Shown: positions 49,671 through 59,351 of the stretch, in pieces | Layout: the number at the start of each line of letters is the position of its first letter | Position numbering within the stretch: position 1 is the first letter of the stretch | Assembly: GCA_902775025.1 (NCBI GenBank) | Contig: CACYKP010000020.1 | Span: forward strand, 89,311 to 153,310 | Length of the DNA: 64,000 nucleotides | Direction of reading: 5' to 3' | Origin: an uncultured bacterium | Lineage (GTDB): Bacteria; Cyanobacteriota; Vampirovibrionia; Gastranaerophilales; Gastranaerophilaceae | Notes under the pieces: generated by a model | Databases searched by the model: none | The model's input: only the letters and a program-made list of their open reading frames with translations | What the model was told of the DNA's origin: nothing | Translations under genes and position numbers: made by a program

Positions 49671-50653
49671 TGACAACATTATTAGTAACCGGCGGCGCCG
49701 GATTTATCGGAAGCTGTTTTGTAAGACATGAACTGAAAAAACATCCCGACTACAAAATAATAAACCTTGACGCACTCACATACTGCGGAAACATTGAAAA
49801 TTTAAAAGATGTTGAAAATAATCCAAACTACAGATTTGTTCACGGAAATATCTGTGACAGAGATTTGGTTAGGGAACTTGTTCGAGAATCTGACTGTGTT
49901 ATTAATTTTGCTGCAGAATCTCATGTTGATAATTCAATTAAACACCCTGAAATATTTATTGAAACTAACGTACAAGGAACGTTAAATCTTCTACAGGCAA
50001 GCAAAGAAATTGGTGTCGAAAGATATTTACAGGTTTCAACAGACGAGGTTTACGGAACACTTGGCAAAACAGGATACTTCTATGAAACAACTCCGCTTGC
50101 TCCGAATAGTCCTTATTCTGCAAGTAAAGCAAGTGCTGATATGTTAGTCAGAGCATACAGAGAAACCTACGGACTTCCGACTTTGAACACCAGATGTTCA
50201 AATAATTACGGACCCTATCAATATCCTGAAAAACTTATTCCGTTCTTTATTTCACAACTTTTAAAAGGAGAAAAAGTTCCTGTATATGGTGATGGTTTAA
50301 ATGTTCGTGACTGGTTATATGTTTACGATCACTGTGAAGCAATTGATGTTGTTCTTCATAAAGGTAAAATAGGTGAAGTCTATAATATTGGCGGTCACAA
50401 TGAAAAAACTAATATGGAGATTACACATCTTATACTTGACGCAATGGGTAAAGACGAATCTTCAATTAAATATGTTGAAGATAGATTAGGTCACGACAGA
50501 AGATATGCTATATCTAATGATAAAATCACAGCCGAACTTGGTTGGAAACCATCTATTACTTTTGAAGAGGGTATTAAACTTACAATTGATTGGTACTTAA
50601 ATAACCAAGCCTGGATGAAGTCTATTGAAGATAAGAAAGCGAGCTTAGTATAA
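49670..50653 (+). CDS. rfbB: dTDP-glucose 4,6-dehydratase
   Basis: A 327-residue extended SDR enzyme: NAD-binding VTGGAGFIGSCF, DALTYCGNIENL, the STDEVYG segment, and the catalytic YSASKAS. NNYGPYQYPEKLIP is typical of RmlB. It converts dTDP-glucose to dTDP-4-keto-6-deoxyglucose, the second step toward dTDP-rhamnose. It overlaps both neighbours by one base (TAATG). Confidence 0.97.
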   Translation: MTTLLVTGGAGFIGSCFVRHELKKHPDYKIINLDALTYCGNIENLKDVENNPNYRFVHGNICDRDLVRELVRESDCVINFAAESHVDNSIKHPEIFIETNVQGTLNLLQASKEIGVERYLQVSTDEVYGTLGKTGYFYETTPLAPNSPYSASKASADMLVRAYRETYGLPTLNTRCSNNYGPYQYPEKLIPFFISQLLKGEKVPVYGDGLNVRDWLYVYDHCEAIDVVLHKGKIGEVYNIGGHNEKTNMEITHLILDAMGKDESSIKYVEDRLGHDRRYAISNDKITAELGWKPSITFEEGIKLTIDWYLNNQAWMKSIEDKKASLV

Positions 50654-51492
50654 TGAAAAAAGTTTTAGTTACCGGTGCTTATGGTATGCTCGGACAAGAC
50701 TTGTGTCCGATATTAGAAGATAACGGATATGAGGTTGTTGAAACAGATGTAGACATAATGGATATTACAAAACCTGAAAGCATCGATGAAATATTTTCTA
50801 ATGAAAAACCTGAAATAGTTATTCATTGTGCAGCATACACAAATGTAGATAAAGCTGAAGAAGACATAGATACTGCAAGATTAATCAACACTTCCGGCAC
50901 AGAGAATATTGCAAAGGCTTGTAAAAAATATGATGCCACGATGGTGTATATATCAACGGACTATGTTTTTGATGGTGGGGTAAATGTAAAAAGAACAGAA
51001 CCTTACAAACCAATGGATAAGACAGCACCTCTCAATAACTATGGTTTAACAAAATGGGAGGGAGAAGAAGCTGTCAGAAATAATTTAGAAAAATATTACA
51101 TTTGCAGAACCAGCTGGTTGTATGGACATTATGGCAAAAACTTTGTTGAAACAATGATTTCACTTGCTGACAAACCTGAATTAAAAGTTGTAGATGATCA
51201 GATTGGGTGTCCAACTTGGACTGTAGATTTATCAGATGCAATAGTAAAAATACTTGAAACAAAACCTTATGGAACGTACCACACTTGTGGTGGGGGAAGT
51301 ACATCTTGGTACGGATTTGCGAAAGAAATCTTCGAGCAAGCTGGTTTAAAAGTAAACTTAAAACCTTGTACGACAGAAGAGTTTCCAAGACCTGCAAAAC
51401 GACCGGCTTATTCTATAATGAATAATGAAGGGTTGTTAAGAGACTGGAAACAAGCATTAAAAGGTTATATGGCATTGAGAGTTGAGGTGTAA
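50653..51492 (+). CDS. rfbD: dTDP-4-dehydrorhamnose reductase
   Basis: 279-residue [24 protein letters not shown], and the catalytic Tyr/Lys in [27 protein letters not shown] lies near the substrate site. It reduces the C4 ketone with NAD(P)H in the last step to dTDP-L-rhamnose. Residues 109-111 (GVN, just after VFDG) are encoded by the GGGGTAAAT word, and a short extra segment there may be an insertion relative to the family. Confidence 0.95.
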   Translation: MKKVLVTGAYGMLGQDLCPILEDNGYEVVETDVDIMDITKPESIDEIFSNEKPEIVIHCAAYTNVDKAEEDIDTARLINTSGTENIAKACKKYDATMVYISTDYVFDGGVNVKRTEPYKPMDKTAPLNNYGLTKWEGEEAVRNNLEKYYICRTSWLYGHYGKNFVETMISLADKPELKVVDDQIGCPTWTVDLSDAIVKILETKPYGTYHTCGGGSTSWYGFAKEIFEQAGLKVNLKPCTTEEFPRPAKRPAYSIMNNEGLLRDWKQALKGYMALRVEV

Positions 51493-51493
51493 T

Positions 51494-52363
51494 ATGAAAG
51501 GAATAGTATTAGCCGGAGGTAGCGGAACAAGACTGTATCCAAGCACAATAGGGGTTTCAAAACAATTATTGCCGATTTATGATAAACCTATGATTTACCA
51601 TCCAATATCGGTATTAATGCTAGCAGGAATTAAGGACATATTAATCATATCAACTCCCCATGATATTCCTAACTTTGAAAAGCTGCTTAGTGATGGCTCT
51701 CAATTTGGAGTTAATTTTAGTTATAAAGTTCAGCCAAGTCCTGATGGACTTGCTCAAGCATTTATTTTAGGTGAAGATTTTATTGGAAAAGATTCTGCAG
51801 CAATGGTTCTTGGAGATAACATATTCTATGGTCCCGGATTCTCCGCAATGCTTAAAAATGCCGTTATAAGAGCTGACGAGAAAAAAGAAGCTACCGTTTT
51901 CGGATATTACGTTAAAGACCCTGAAAGATTTGGTGTAGTTGAGTTTGATAAAAATGGTAAAGCAATTTCATTGGAAGAAAAACCAAAAGAACCAAAATCA
52001 AACTATGCTGTAACAGGTTTATATTTCTACGATAATAGCGTTGTAGAATATGCTAAAAATCTTAAACCTTCAGCTAGAGGCGAACTTGAGATTACAGATT
52101 TGAACAAAATATATTTAGAGAAAAATGCTCTAAATGTAGAGTTGTTAGGAAGAGGTTTCGCATGGCTTGATACCGGAACACACAAATCTCTATTGCAAGC
52201 AAGCCAATATGTTCAAACGATAGAAGAAAATCAGGGTATAAAAATTGCTTGTCTTGAAGAAGTCGCATATAGGATGGGATTTTTAACTAAAGAACAAATT
52301 TTAGAGACTGCAAACAAATTCAAAAAGAATGAATATTACTCATATATAAGGAATTTAAAGTAA
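51494..52363 (+). CDS. rfbA: Glucose-1-phosphate thymidylyltransferase
   Basis: 289 residues: [30 protein letters not shown] at the N-terminus, GDNIFYG, and [17 protein letters not shown] typical of RmlA. It makes dTDP-glucose from dTTP and glucose-1-phosphate, the first step of dTDP-rhamnose synthesis. The ATG at 51494 overlaps the rfbD end region and follows GAGGTG. Confidence 0.97.
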   Translation: MKGIVLAGGSGTRLYPSTIGVSKQLLPIYDKPMIYHPISVLMLAGIKDILIISTPHDIPNFEKLLSDGSQFGVNFSYKVQPSPDGLAQAFILGEDFIGKDSAAMVLGDNIFYGPGFSAMLKNAVIRADEKKEATVFGYYVKDPERFGVVEFDKNGKAISLEEKPKEPKSNYAVTGLYFYDNSVVEYAKNLKPSARGELEITDLNKIYLEKNALNVELLGRGFAWLDTGTHKSLLQASQYVQTIEENQGIKIACLEEVAYRMGFLTKEQILETANKFKKNEYYSYIRNLK

Positions 52364-52365
52364 CT

Positions 52366-53403
52366 ATGATAGATTTAACAATTATCACCAATGCTGTTGT
52401 CAGTTCTTTTGAAAAATTTAATCCATTGATATTAGCAATTTTTTCTTTTTTAGGTGGAGGCTTAGTTGTATATAATAAGCAAAAAAAATGCGAAGAAAGA
52501 AACTCTTTAGATCTCTTATTAGCATCAGTTAATAGGTACTTGCACCATGTGTTATATCTAAGAAGGCACTTACTTATAAGAACAAAGTTATTACAAAACT
52601 ATATTTTAAATCCAAATGATGAGATAAATTTTGACCAGGCTTTTTGCACAATGTCAGTAGTACCAAATTTTGAAGTTGATGTAACAAAATATGATTTTAC
52701 TATAAGTACCAAGCCATGCATAGTAGATGACATCATGCTATACCAACAGACTTATAAAGGAATAGAAAAGGGATTTGAATTTTTAAATGACATATCAAGA
52801 AATAATGCTGATTTTGAAAAACCTAAAGAAACGACTTTATTAGCACACAAACTTTTGTCTCCAAATTGGCACATACATACCTTGTTAATATATATAGCGA
52901 AAGCGGCATATTTATTAAATAGAATTCTTAATAAAGTAAATGAATATAAAATTTTGTACAAACATAGATTTAAATATTCGCTAGGTATGCAAATGTCAGA
53001 AGATACCAAAAAAGAAATGAACGAAATTATATTATTTTTAAAATCATTAGATGACCAAACATGGAAGGAATGCATTAATGATTTAGAACCAAAGGATTTC
53101 AGATATTGTGCTAAAAGATTTTTGCGAAGAGTTATAAGTTTTACAAATGAAGGTAATCATAAAAAAATCTGTTTCTTGGGTCTCAAAATAAAATTCCGCA
53201 GAACAAAGCAAGAAAAAAATGATGCAAAACAAGAAATATACAAAATCCTGCAAGAACACTCTGATAATTTGAAACAAATTCGTAAGAATATAGACACACT
53301 TGCTTTACCGATTGGTATTATGTTTGAAGAAATAACTAAAGGTAAAAAAGCTAAAGTAAAAACAAATTCTAAGTCAAAGTCAAAAAAATCTAAAACAGAG
53401 TAA
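52366..53403 (+). CDS. Membrane-anchored hypothetical protein downstream of rfbA
   Basis: A 345-residue protein. One N-terminal span (LILAIFSFLGGGLVVY at about 21-36) is followed by a large helical cytoplasmic domain (many Leu/Lys/Glu heptads, e.g. HIHTLLIYIAKAAYLLNRILNKVN). A short KKICFLGLKIKFRR motif near 260 is followed by a Lys/Ser-rich tail. I do not recognise the family. It begins two bases after rfbA with little room for a ribosome site, so it is co-expressed with the rhamnose genes; that position is the only functional hint. Confidence 0.7.
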   Translation: MIDLTIITNAVVSSFEKFNPLILAIFSFLGGGLVVYNKQKKCEERNSLDLLLASVNRYLHHVLYLRRHLLIRTKLLQNYILNPNDEINFDQAFCTMSVVPNFEVDVTKYDFTISTKPCIVDDIMLYQQTYKGIEKGFEFLNDISRNNADFEKPKETTLLAHKLLSPNWHIHTLLIYIAKAAYLLNRILNKVNEYKILYKHRFKYSLGMQMSEDTKKEMNEIILFLKSLDDQTWKECINDLEPKDFRYCAKRFLRRVISFTNEGNHKKICFLGLKIKFRRTKQEKNDAKQEIYKILQEHSDNLKQIRKNIDTLALPIGIMFEEITKGKKAKVKTNSKSKSKKSKTE

Positions 53404-53457
53404 TTTTTTAGTGCCACTAAAAATACTAAGCATTTGCCTTATTGCGTATTATTGTTA

Positions 53458-54669
53458 TCAAACATCATAACCCATATATCTAAAGCCAGCATTAGTGTTA
53501 CCATTTCTCATCGGTAATTCTTTCCTTATAAAAGCAACAAATTCCTGTGTTGTAGATTTTCCAAAACATATAGGATGTTTTCCCTGTTTGCACAACTTAT
53601 CAATTATATTAGGATTAGCCATCTTTAATTCTTTTATATATTGAATTACATCACTCAATTTATTTCTTAAGAAATTTTCTTTATATTTAAAGCGATGTGC
53701 ATTTGATTTATATACATTAATATGTTCACACAAAAAGTTAACAATCTCTTCTAATGATACTTTATTTATATTTTTTTCTATAAAAAGCTGTTTTGCGACA
53801 TTTTCTGCACGAATTTTTTCATTTATTTGTTCTTCAGCCTTGGTGTTTTGTTCTTTCCAATTTTTAAATTCCTGTAAGTGAACTTTAAGCATTTTATCAT
53901 TAAAAGTTTTATTTACTAAACGACCATGATAATAATCTCTAGCCGGTTGACCTTCAGAATGATTAAATAAAAAATTCAAAAAGCAATCAATTTCATATTT
54001 TATATTTACATCTGGAAACAACCTAAATTTTTTATATTTACTAGCAAAATCTTTATAAGCATCTAAAAATTGCGAATAGTCACACGATTCTATATATTTT
54101 GGCGGCTCGAAAACATCAAAATCACTTTTCCCTCGTTTATTGATATTAGGTTTGAAACCTTGATTATCTATATTGTTATTTTTATCTACTTGTTCTTGTA
54201 ATAAATGTAAATTTACTTCATCTGATACATTCCATAAAACATTATACATTTGTTCATATAGTTCAATGTCACTACTAGCTCCTGCAACAGACAATTCATA
54301 ATTATTGCGGAAACCATTGTGAGTCAAATTGGCAGAAGAGATAATTGGAATATCATCAATAATATACATTTTAGCGTGTAAGTTGCTGTATGTTCTAACT
54401 TCACCATTTTGTATAAAAAAATCGACAATATCGTTATTTTGCCTATTAATATTATCTAATTTTATTATTAATCTCAAATTACAATTTTTATTTTTTATTT
54501 TATGTATATTAAAAAAGCTTTCAAAGCTATTTTTATCATTAATAAATGGTGAAGCTATCCACAAACGATTTTTTATGTTTTTTGACGTGTTATATATAAA
54601 CTCCCCAAAATTACAAAGTTCTGCCTCATTTTGCAAATTTATTAGATCTTTTTTATAAGTTATTGTCAT
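53458..54669 (-). CDS. Phospholipase D-like protein with unknown C-terminal domain
   Basis: 403 residues. The N-terminal ~170 residues are a single PLD domain with one HKD motif: His98, Lys100, Asp105 in HAKMYIIDD, preceded by RLWIASPFI and followed by SSANLTHNGFRNNYELSV. Such single-HKD enzymes act as dimers as nucleases (NgoFVII/BfiI-like) or phospholipases. The C-terminal half (about 190-403) is unrecognised and helical. It is paired with the DUF2971 gene upstream, 13 bases away. A nuclease-type defence role is inference. Confidence 0.75.
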   Translation of the reverse strand: MTITYKKDLINLQNEAELCNFGEFIYNTSKNIKNRLWIASPFINDKNSFESFFNIHKIKNKNCNLRLIIKLDNINRQNNDIVDFFIQNGEVRTYSNLHAKMYIIDDIPIISSANLTHNGFRNNYELSVAGASSDIELYEQMYNVLWNVSDEVNLHLLQEQVDKNNNIDNQGFKPNINKRGKSDFDVFEPPKYIESCDYSQFLDAYKDFASKYKKFRLFPDVNIKYEIDCFLNFLFNHSEGQPARDYYHGRLVNKTFNDKMLKVHLQEFKNWKEQNTKAEEQINEKIRAENVAKQLFIEKNINKVSLEEIVNFLCEHINVYKSNAHRFKYKENFLRNKLSDVIQYIKELKMANPNIIDKLCKQGKHPICFGKSTTQEFVAFIRKELPMRNGNTNAGFRYMGYDV

Positions 54670-54682
54670 TTATTAATCCTTA

Positions 54683-55594
54683 TTAATATCTTAGAGGTAT
54701 GCTTGATTTGCTAGGTATTATATTTAAACCATTTTCTTTTAGAAATTCACATAATCCGGAGCATTGTTTATAATCTATTAAAGGAGATGGTGTTATACTA
54801 TCAATAATATCAGAAGTAAAATCTAGCTTTATATACGGAATAAAGATTCCATTTAAAATTCTATAATCTTTATTAATATCTTTTTTAACCTTTTTATATC
54901 TATAATCTACAAAAACAAATCGGTATTCTTTTTCAGCAGAAAAACTACTATCTTTAAAGAATAATGACATTGTATTCATAAAACCAGCACATCGTAATGT
55001 AAGTATTTCTTTTTTATCATCATCTTTTGTATTTGTATATTTTTCATTAAATTTATCTAAGATAAAATTTATTAATTGTGTTTGTCGTCTTTTTATATAC
55101 ATAATTTTACCGAATATTATTTTCTTCCCATTGTATCGTTCAGTTGCTATCAAGTTCATGAATTTTTCTGCATTAAAACCAATATTATATCCGCCCTTTT
55201 TATCATTTTTTGTGTAGTAGTTCCATAATGACAATTCATCAGGAGCTGTAGAAAAACTTGCAATATAGTATTTTTGGCTACCAGGTCTTGGATAATATAA
55301 TACTTTTTTACTATTACAATTAAATCTTATGCAAGAATCAATATTTGCATGGAAATCTGGGTCTAAATCTTTTCTATTGGCAAGTATATCCAAAATTAAT
55401 TTTCGAGTATATTCTATTTCAGATTTATCATTCAAGTAATGAACATCTGAAAACCATAATTGTTTTTTCTCGATAATATTCTTTAATGCTTCTGGTGATG
55501 TATAGTGATAAAGAGTTTTCTTTGTTGTTGACACTAAATATTTAGCCATTATCTCGTCAATTAGAATAAAAAAGTCTCTTATATCATCATTCAC
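54683..55594 (-). CDS. DUF2971-family protein
   Basis: 303 residues: KTLYHYTSPEALKNIIEKKQLWFSDVHYLNDKSEIEYT followed by YIASFSTAPDELSLWNYYTKNDKKGGYNIGF, the typical DUF2971 layout. The family's biochemical role is not established to my knowledge. The N-terminal HYTS..AL..I....LW pattern resembles ADP-ribosyltransferase-like folds, but that is inference. It forms a two-gene unit with the PLD-like gene. Both are unusually A+T-rich, even for this genome. Confidence 0.8.
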   Translation of the reverse strand: MNDDIRDFFILIDEIMAKYLVSTTKKTLYHYTSPEALKNIIEKKQLWFSDVHYLNDKSEIEYTRKLILDILANRKDLDPDFHANIDSCIRFNCNSKKVLYYPRPGSQKYYIASFSTAPDELSLWNYYTKNDKKGGYNIGFNAEKFMNLIATERYNGKKIIFGKIMYIKRRQTQLINFILDKFNEKYTNTKDDDKKEILTLRCAGFMNTMSLFFKDSSFSAEKEYRFVFVDYRYKKVKKDINKDYRILNGIFIPYIKLDFTSDIIDSITPSPLIDYKQCSGLCEFLKENGLNIIPSKSSIPLRY

Positions 55595-55748
55595 TTCTAT
55601 AAACTCCTTAATACAATCATTCTAACAAAAATTTAGAATTAAACACACTGTTAGATTTTTTATCTTAAAAAATCTACACACAAATTAATAATACGACACA
55701 AAAAAATTATCAGATAGTATTAAAATAACTATCTTTTTAATTTCAAAT
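55595..55748. other. Gap with no gene
   Basis: A+T-rich, no open frame. It leads into the inverted-repeat element at 55749-55844. Confidence 0.5.
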
Positions 55749-55844
55749 GTTTGACAGTTAAAATTAAAAAAACTTCCCCTTAACAAACCGCAAAATTGTG
55801 AAATTTTAATTTTGTGTCAAAACTTTTAATTTTGCCTGTCAAAC
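55749..55844. repeat. Inverted-repeat element at the truncation point of the sugar-transferase copy
   Basis: The left end GTTTGACAGTTAAAATTAAAA (55749-55769) and the right end CTTTTAATTTTGCCTGTCAAAC (55823-55844) are near-perfect inverted repeats of about 21 bases. The right end lies inside the last codons of the truncated gene at 55826. AACAAACCGCAAAATTGTG and similar words fill the middle. Confidence 0.7.
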
Positions 55845-56161
55845 GATACCAATAAAAATTCTATTGTTTTAATCGCAGAAGATGCAAAAATAAAAAGATA
55901 GAGTGCAGGAATGATGTGCATCATAACAACACCTTCAAAAAGTAAATATGTGTTTTTACCTGTTATGTTGAACTCTCTAATCTTATAATTGCCCTTCAAA
56001 AACAATACAATTAAACCGACAATAGTTACAAGTAAAATTAAAAAGATTATTGCTTTTGGAGTATATCCAAATAATTTTGCCCATGCTAATGTAGAACCTA
56101 TCAATATTAAAAGGTCAAATAAAAACATTATATTTACTGATTTTGAAAGTGTTTTGAACAT
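55826..56161 (-). pseudogene. Truncated N-terminal copy of the initiating sugar transferase
   Basis: 111 residues, aligned by eye with the first ~105 residues of the intact enzyme at 45581-46930: FKTLSKSVNIMFLFDLLIL versus MKSLSKSTWIMFLFDLIIL, GYTPKA, LFLKGNYKIREFN, YLLFEGVVM. The catalytic domain is lost. The final residues FDRQN come from the inverted-repeat element. The gene keeps the two-base spacing to plsC expected of an operon, so this is the older position. Confidence 0.85.
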
Positions 56162-56163
56162 TA

Positions 56164-56817
56164 TTACTCTACATTCTCCTTCATATATTTAACCCATTGT
56201 TTAACAATTTCTTCTTCAGGTAGTTCATAAGAAATTGGTTTACCAATTTTTAATGTTAAGTGTTTGCTTTTTCTAAACGGAATCCACGTATATCCGTTAA
56301 AACCACAAATAGCAATTGGAACAATATCCATTTTTGCAAGTTTAGCAATAGCAACGAATCCAGGTTTTATATCTTCAAATTTTTCACCTTCAAGAATTTG
56401 TTTTCCTTGAGGGAACATTCCTAGATTCCAATTGGTGTGTTTTGCTATGTCAATAATAGTTTTAAGAGTTGCTTTTTCAGGATTTTCCCTATCTATTGAG
56501 TACGCACCCAAACTAATGACTAAAAATCTAATCAATGGATTTTTGTGTTCATATAACTCTTGTTTTGCCATATATGCTACAGGAGCATTGGCAACCACAG
56601 AAATTAAGGGTGCATCAATATATGATTGATGGTTAGAAGTATAAACATAGCGTTTGGTTCTATCTACATTTTTCCAACCAACAATTTTTGCTGTGTACCA
56701 TAAAAAAGCAGCAGGCCATACAACAAACCATAAGAATAGTGTTATATAGGTTGTTCTGATAAACCCATAATCCCTTGGATATCTTCTATTGTAATTACGT
56801 TTTGTTATATTAAACAC
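56164..56817 (-). CDS. plsC: 1-acyl-glycerol-3-phosphate acyltransferase-like (PlsC family)
   Basis: 217 residues with one N-terminal membrane-associated helix. The acyltransferase motifs are NHQSYID (His63, Asp68) and FPQGKQ, a variant of FPEGT with Gln for Glu. It acylates lysophosphatidate or another acceptor at the membrane. It lies between the exporter gene and the truncated sugar-transferase gene, so it may acylate a glycan-related lipid rather than be the main PlsC. Moderately sure of the family, less of the substrate. Confidence 0.85.
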   Translation of the reverse strand: MFNITKRNYNRRYPRDYGFIRTTYITLFLWFVVWPAAFLWYTAKIVGWKNVDRTKRYVYTSNHQSYIDAPLISVVANAPVAYMAKQELYEHKNPLIRFLVISLGAYSIDRENPEKATLKTIIDIAKHTNWNLGMFPQGKQILEGEKFEDIKPGFVAIAKLAKMDIVPIAICGFNGYTWIPFRKSKHLTLKIGKPISYELPEEEIVKQWVKYMKENVE

Positions 56818-56827
56818 GACCTCTTCC

Positions 56828-59302
56828 CTACCATTTTGAAATTGCTACACTCATTATTGCAAGATTTGCTAAAGAGCTAAATACACTCAATAGCGGTGAG
56901 TACCAGTCATTACCAGCAACCTTACGAGGGACAACAATTGTGTCTCCCGGCTCAATTTTAGAGAAAAGTCTTATTTTCTCTGCTCTGCCATTTACACCTA
57001 CTTTGTATTTTCTAAAACGGCTTGCATTTGGAGTATAACCACCAACTTCTCTAATATATCTTCCTGCTCGTTTACTTTTATACATAAAAGATTGTTCGTT
57101 ATAGACTTCGCCAAGAACACTTACGTGTTTTGACATTCTGGGAATGTATATTTCATCACCATCTTGAACAGAAATATTATCAATTTTTCTGATTTTAGTA
57201 ATATCTTGCGTTTTAATGTTTAAAGCAATTTGACCTTCATATTTTTGAGATAGAGTCTTTTCCTCATCTTTAAGCATTGAAACCATATCAGCACGCGCTG
57301 CAAGCTCTTTATCAGAAGCTTTATATGCACTTGCCATTCTTCCTTCAATAAGTTGTATATCTCTATCAGCATTCTTTTTAGCCAAATCAATTTGCTTAGC
57401 TTTAATAGATTTTCGAGTATAAATAACACCTCTTAAATCAGCTTCGTCAGCTAAGCCACCTGCCATTTGTATTAAATCTTCCAGTTTTTTGCCTTCTACG
57501 AATTTAAAAACTCCTGGCTGATTAACAAAACCTGATACTTTGACGTTTTTAATAAATTCATTGTCTCTTAGTGTTCTAAAGAATACTTTGTCATTTGGTA
57601 AGAGTTTAATATTTTTAATTCTGTTAGATGTAATCATAATATCGTACAAATAATAAACCTGTGTTGTACCATCTTCACTAGTTATTTCACAAGCTATGTT
57701 TTCAGCAGATATGACTCTGCTATCGGTACGTGCATTACCAATTAATGCTGTTGTAGTACCGTTCTGAGTTTTTAATGAAGTATTGCGTATGTTTTCATCT
57801 TTTTTATCATTTTCTTTCTGCTCATTAATTTTTGAATCAACAAATTGTACTTCTGTTAAAACATCATCTAAGCGCATGTCATCAGTATAAACAATATGTT
57901 TTGGCATACTAATTGCACCATAAACATCTACGAACTGTGAGTTTGTATTTTTATAAATATTTATAACGTCTCTTGGTTGCAATATTGGATCATTCATTCC
58001 TGCAAAGAATTCTTTTAAGAAAATAGGAATAGTTTCAATTGTATTATCCTTACCCGATATTCTTCTAATAACAGCCTGAGTTATAAATGTTTCTTCTAAT
58101 AATTCTTTTTCATCTTTTAAGATATCAGATAATCTCATTCCCGGCTTATATGCATAAGTTGCAGGATGCTTAATATTACCCTGAATAACAACAGTGTTTT
58201 CAGCAACATTGTATATATCACGAAATTCGACACTATCACCACTTGAAAGTTTTGTTCTGCTTGCTTCTACCCAACTAACATTTTTAGCAGTTCTCTGAAG
58301 TGTTTTTGAATCTAAACTTGTAAGTGTTACTTCGGTAGACTGTGTTCCCGGAAGGAGTCCTCCTGCAAAGGAAGCAATGTCTTTTAAGGATTCATGATCC
58401 TTCATTTCATATATACCTGGAACAGCAACACCATTTCTAAACGCAACAACGTTACCTATCCCGCCAACAAAGATTTTATCATTTGGTCTTAATATGATGT
58501 CGTCATCATTTCCTGCAAAAATGGTTTTATACAAATCGACTTCTCTTGTTTTCTTACCCGATGTATAACGTATCTTTCTCAACGTACCGGTCTTTTTTAC
58601 ACCACCTGCAGCACCAAGAGCATCCATAATAGATGAATTGTTATTAATAATGACTTTCCCAGGTTTTTTTACTTGCCCATATACAAATACTGAAAAATCT
58701 TGACCTGATGCTACATTAAGTTTAATTTTCAAACTTTTGTACTTTGCGTTGGCTTTTTGATTCATTAAAGTTTCAACTTCTTTAATTGTCTTATTTTCAG
58801 CTTTAACAACACCTATTCCAGGTATAAAAATATCACCTTTTGAGTCAACTTCTACTTGTACGACAGGTTTTAATAAGTTAGAACCTGTTATTGCCATTAC
58901 ATCTACTGAATCACCGTACAAATTAGCACTAACCTTTTCACCTATGCTGAATCTATAACTATCATCAAATTTTCCTGTCATATTAGGAATTCCAACTACT
59001 GGAGCAACAAAATAGTCATATCCAACTTGCATTAACACTCTTGCATTATTGATAGACTTTGTATCATTATACATTTGTTCTATCTGGCTTAAATAACTTA
59101 AATCAGATTTAGAGCTTAAATTTTGGTTATTATCTTCAAAAACATCTGTATAATCTAAAAATATAGTATCACTTTTAATCTTTTTCTGATTTTTAACTGA
59201 TGCATGTGTTTTATCGTTAGCTAAACTGTTTGTTGCAGCCATTACTGCTGTCTGCTCAAACATAAAAGCCAAAAGCATTAATATAGTTAATATTTTTTTC
59301 AT
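56828..59302 (-). CDS. Wza-like polysaccharide export protein with SLBB domains
   Basis: 824 residues. MKKILTILMLLAFMFEQTAVMA is a cleavable signal peptide without a lipobox Cys, so it is not a lipoprotein like E. coli Wza. A Poly_export domain is at about 105-185 (FSIGEKVSANLYG; GDIFIPGIGVVKAENKTIKEVE). Several SLBB/beta-grasp units follow (FVYGQVKKPGKVIINNN; VIQGNIKHPATYAYKPG; VDVYGAISMPKHIVY; VSGFVNQPGVFKFVEG), with a C-terminal helix near 800-820 that may form the outer-membrane span. It exports the polymer. AAGGAG precedes the start by 15 bases. Confidence 0.9.
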   Translation of the reverse strand: MKKILTILMLLAFMFEQTAVMAATNSLANDKTHASVKNQKKIKSDTIFLDYTDVFEDNNQNLSSKSDLSYLSQIEQMYNDTKSINNARVLMQVGYDYFVAPVVGIPNMTGKFDDSYRFSIGEKVSANLYGDSVDVMAITGSNLLKPVVQVEVDSKGDIFIPGIGVVKAENKTIKEVETLMNQKANAKYKSLKIKLNVASGQDFSVFVYGQVKKPGKVIINNNSSIMDALGAAGGVKKTGTLRKIRYTSGKKTREVDLYKTIFAGNDDDIILRPNDKIFVGGIGNVVAFRNGVAVPGIYEMKDHESLKDIASFAGGLLPGTQSTEVTLTSLDSKTLQRTAKNVSWVEASRTKLSSGDSVEFRDIYNVAENTVVIQGNIKHPATYAYKPGMRLSDILKDEKELLEETFITQAVIRRISGKDNTIETIPIFLKEFFAGMNDPILQPRDVINIYKNTNSQFVDVYGAISMPKHIVYTDDMRLDDVLTEVQFVDSKINEQKENDKKDENIRNTSLKTQNGTTTALIGNARTDSRVISAENIACEITSEDGTTQVYYLYDIMITSNRIKNIKLLPNDKVFFRTLRDNEFIKNVKVSGFVNQPGVFKFVEGKKLEDLIQMAGGLADEADLRGVIYTRKSIKAKQIDLAKKNADRDIQLIEGRMASAYKASDKELAARADMVSMLKDEEKTLSQKYEGQIALNIKTQDITKIRKIDNISVQDGDEIYIPRMSKHVSVLGEVYNEQSFMYKSKRAGRYIREVGGYTPNASRFRKYKVGVNGRAEKIRLFSKIEPGDTIVVPRKVAGNDWYSPLLSVFSSLANLAIMSVAISKW

Positions 59303-59351
59303 CTTTATTCATTACTCCTTTATATATTGATTTACGAAATTATCTAATTAG

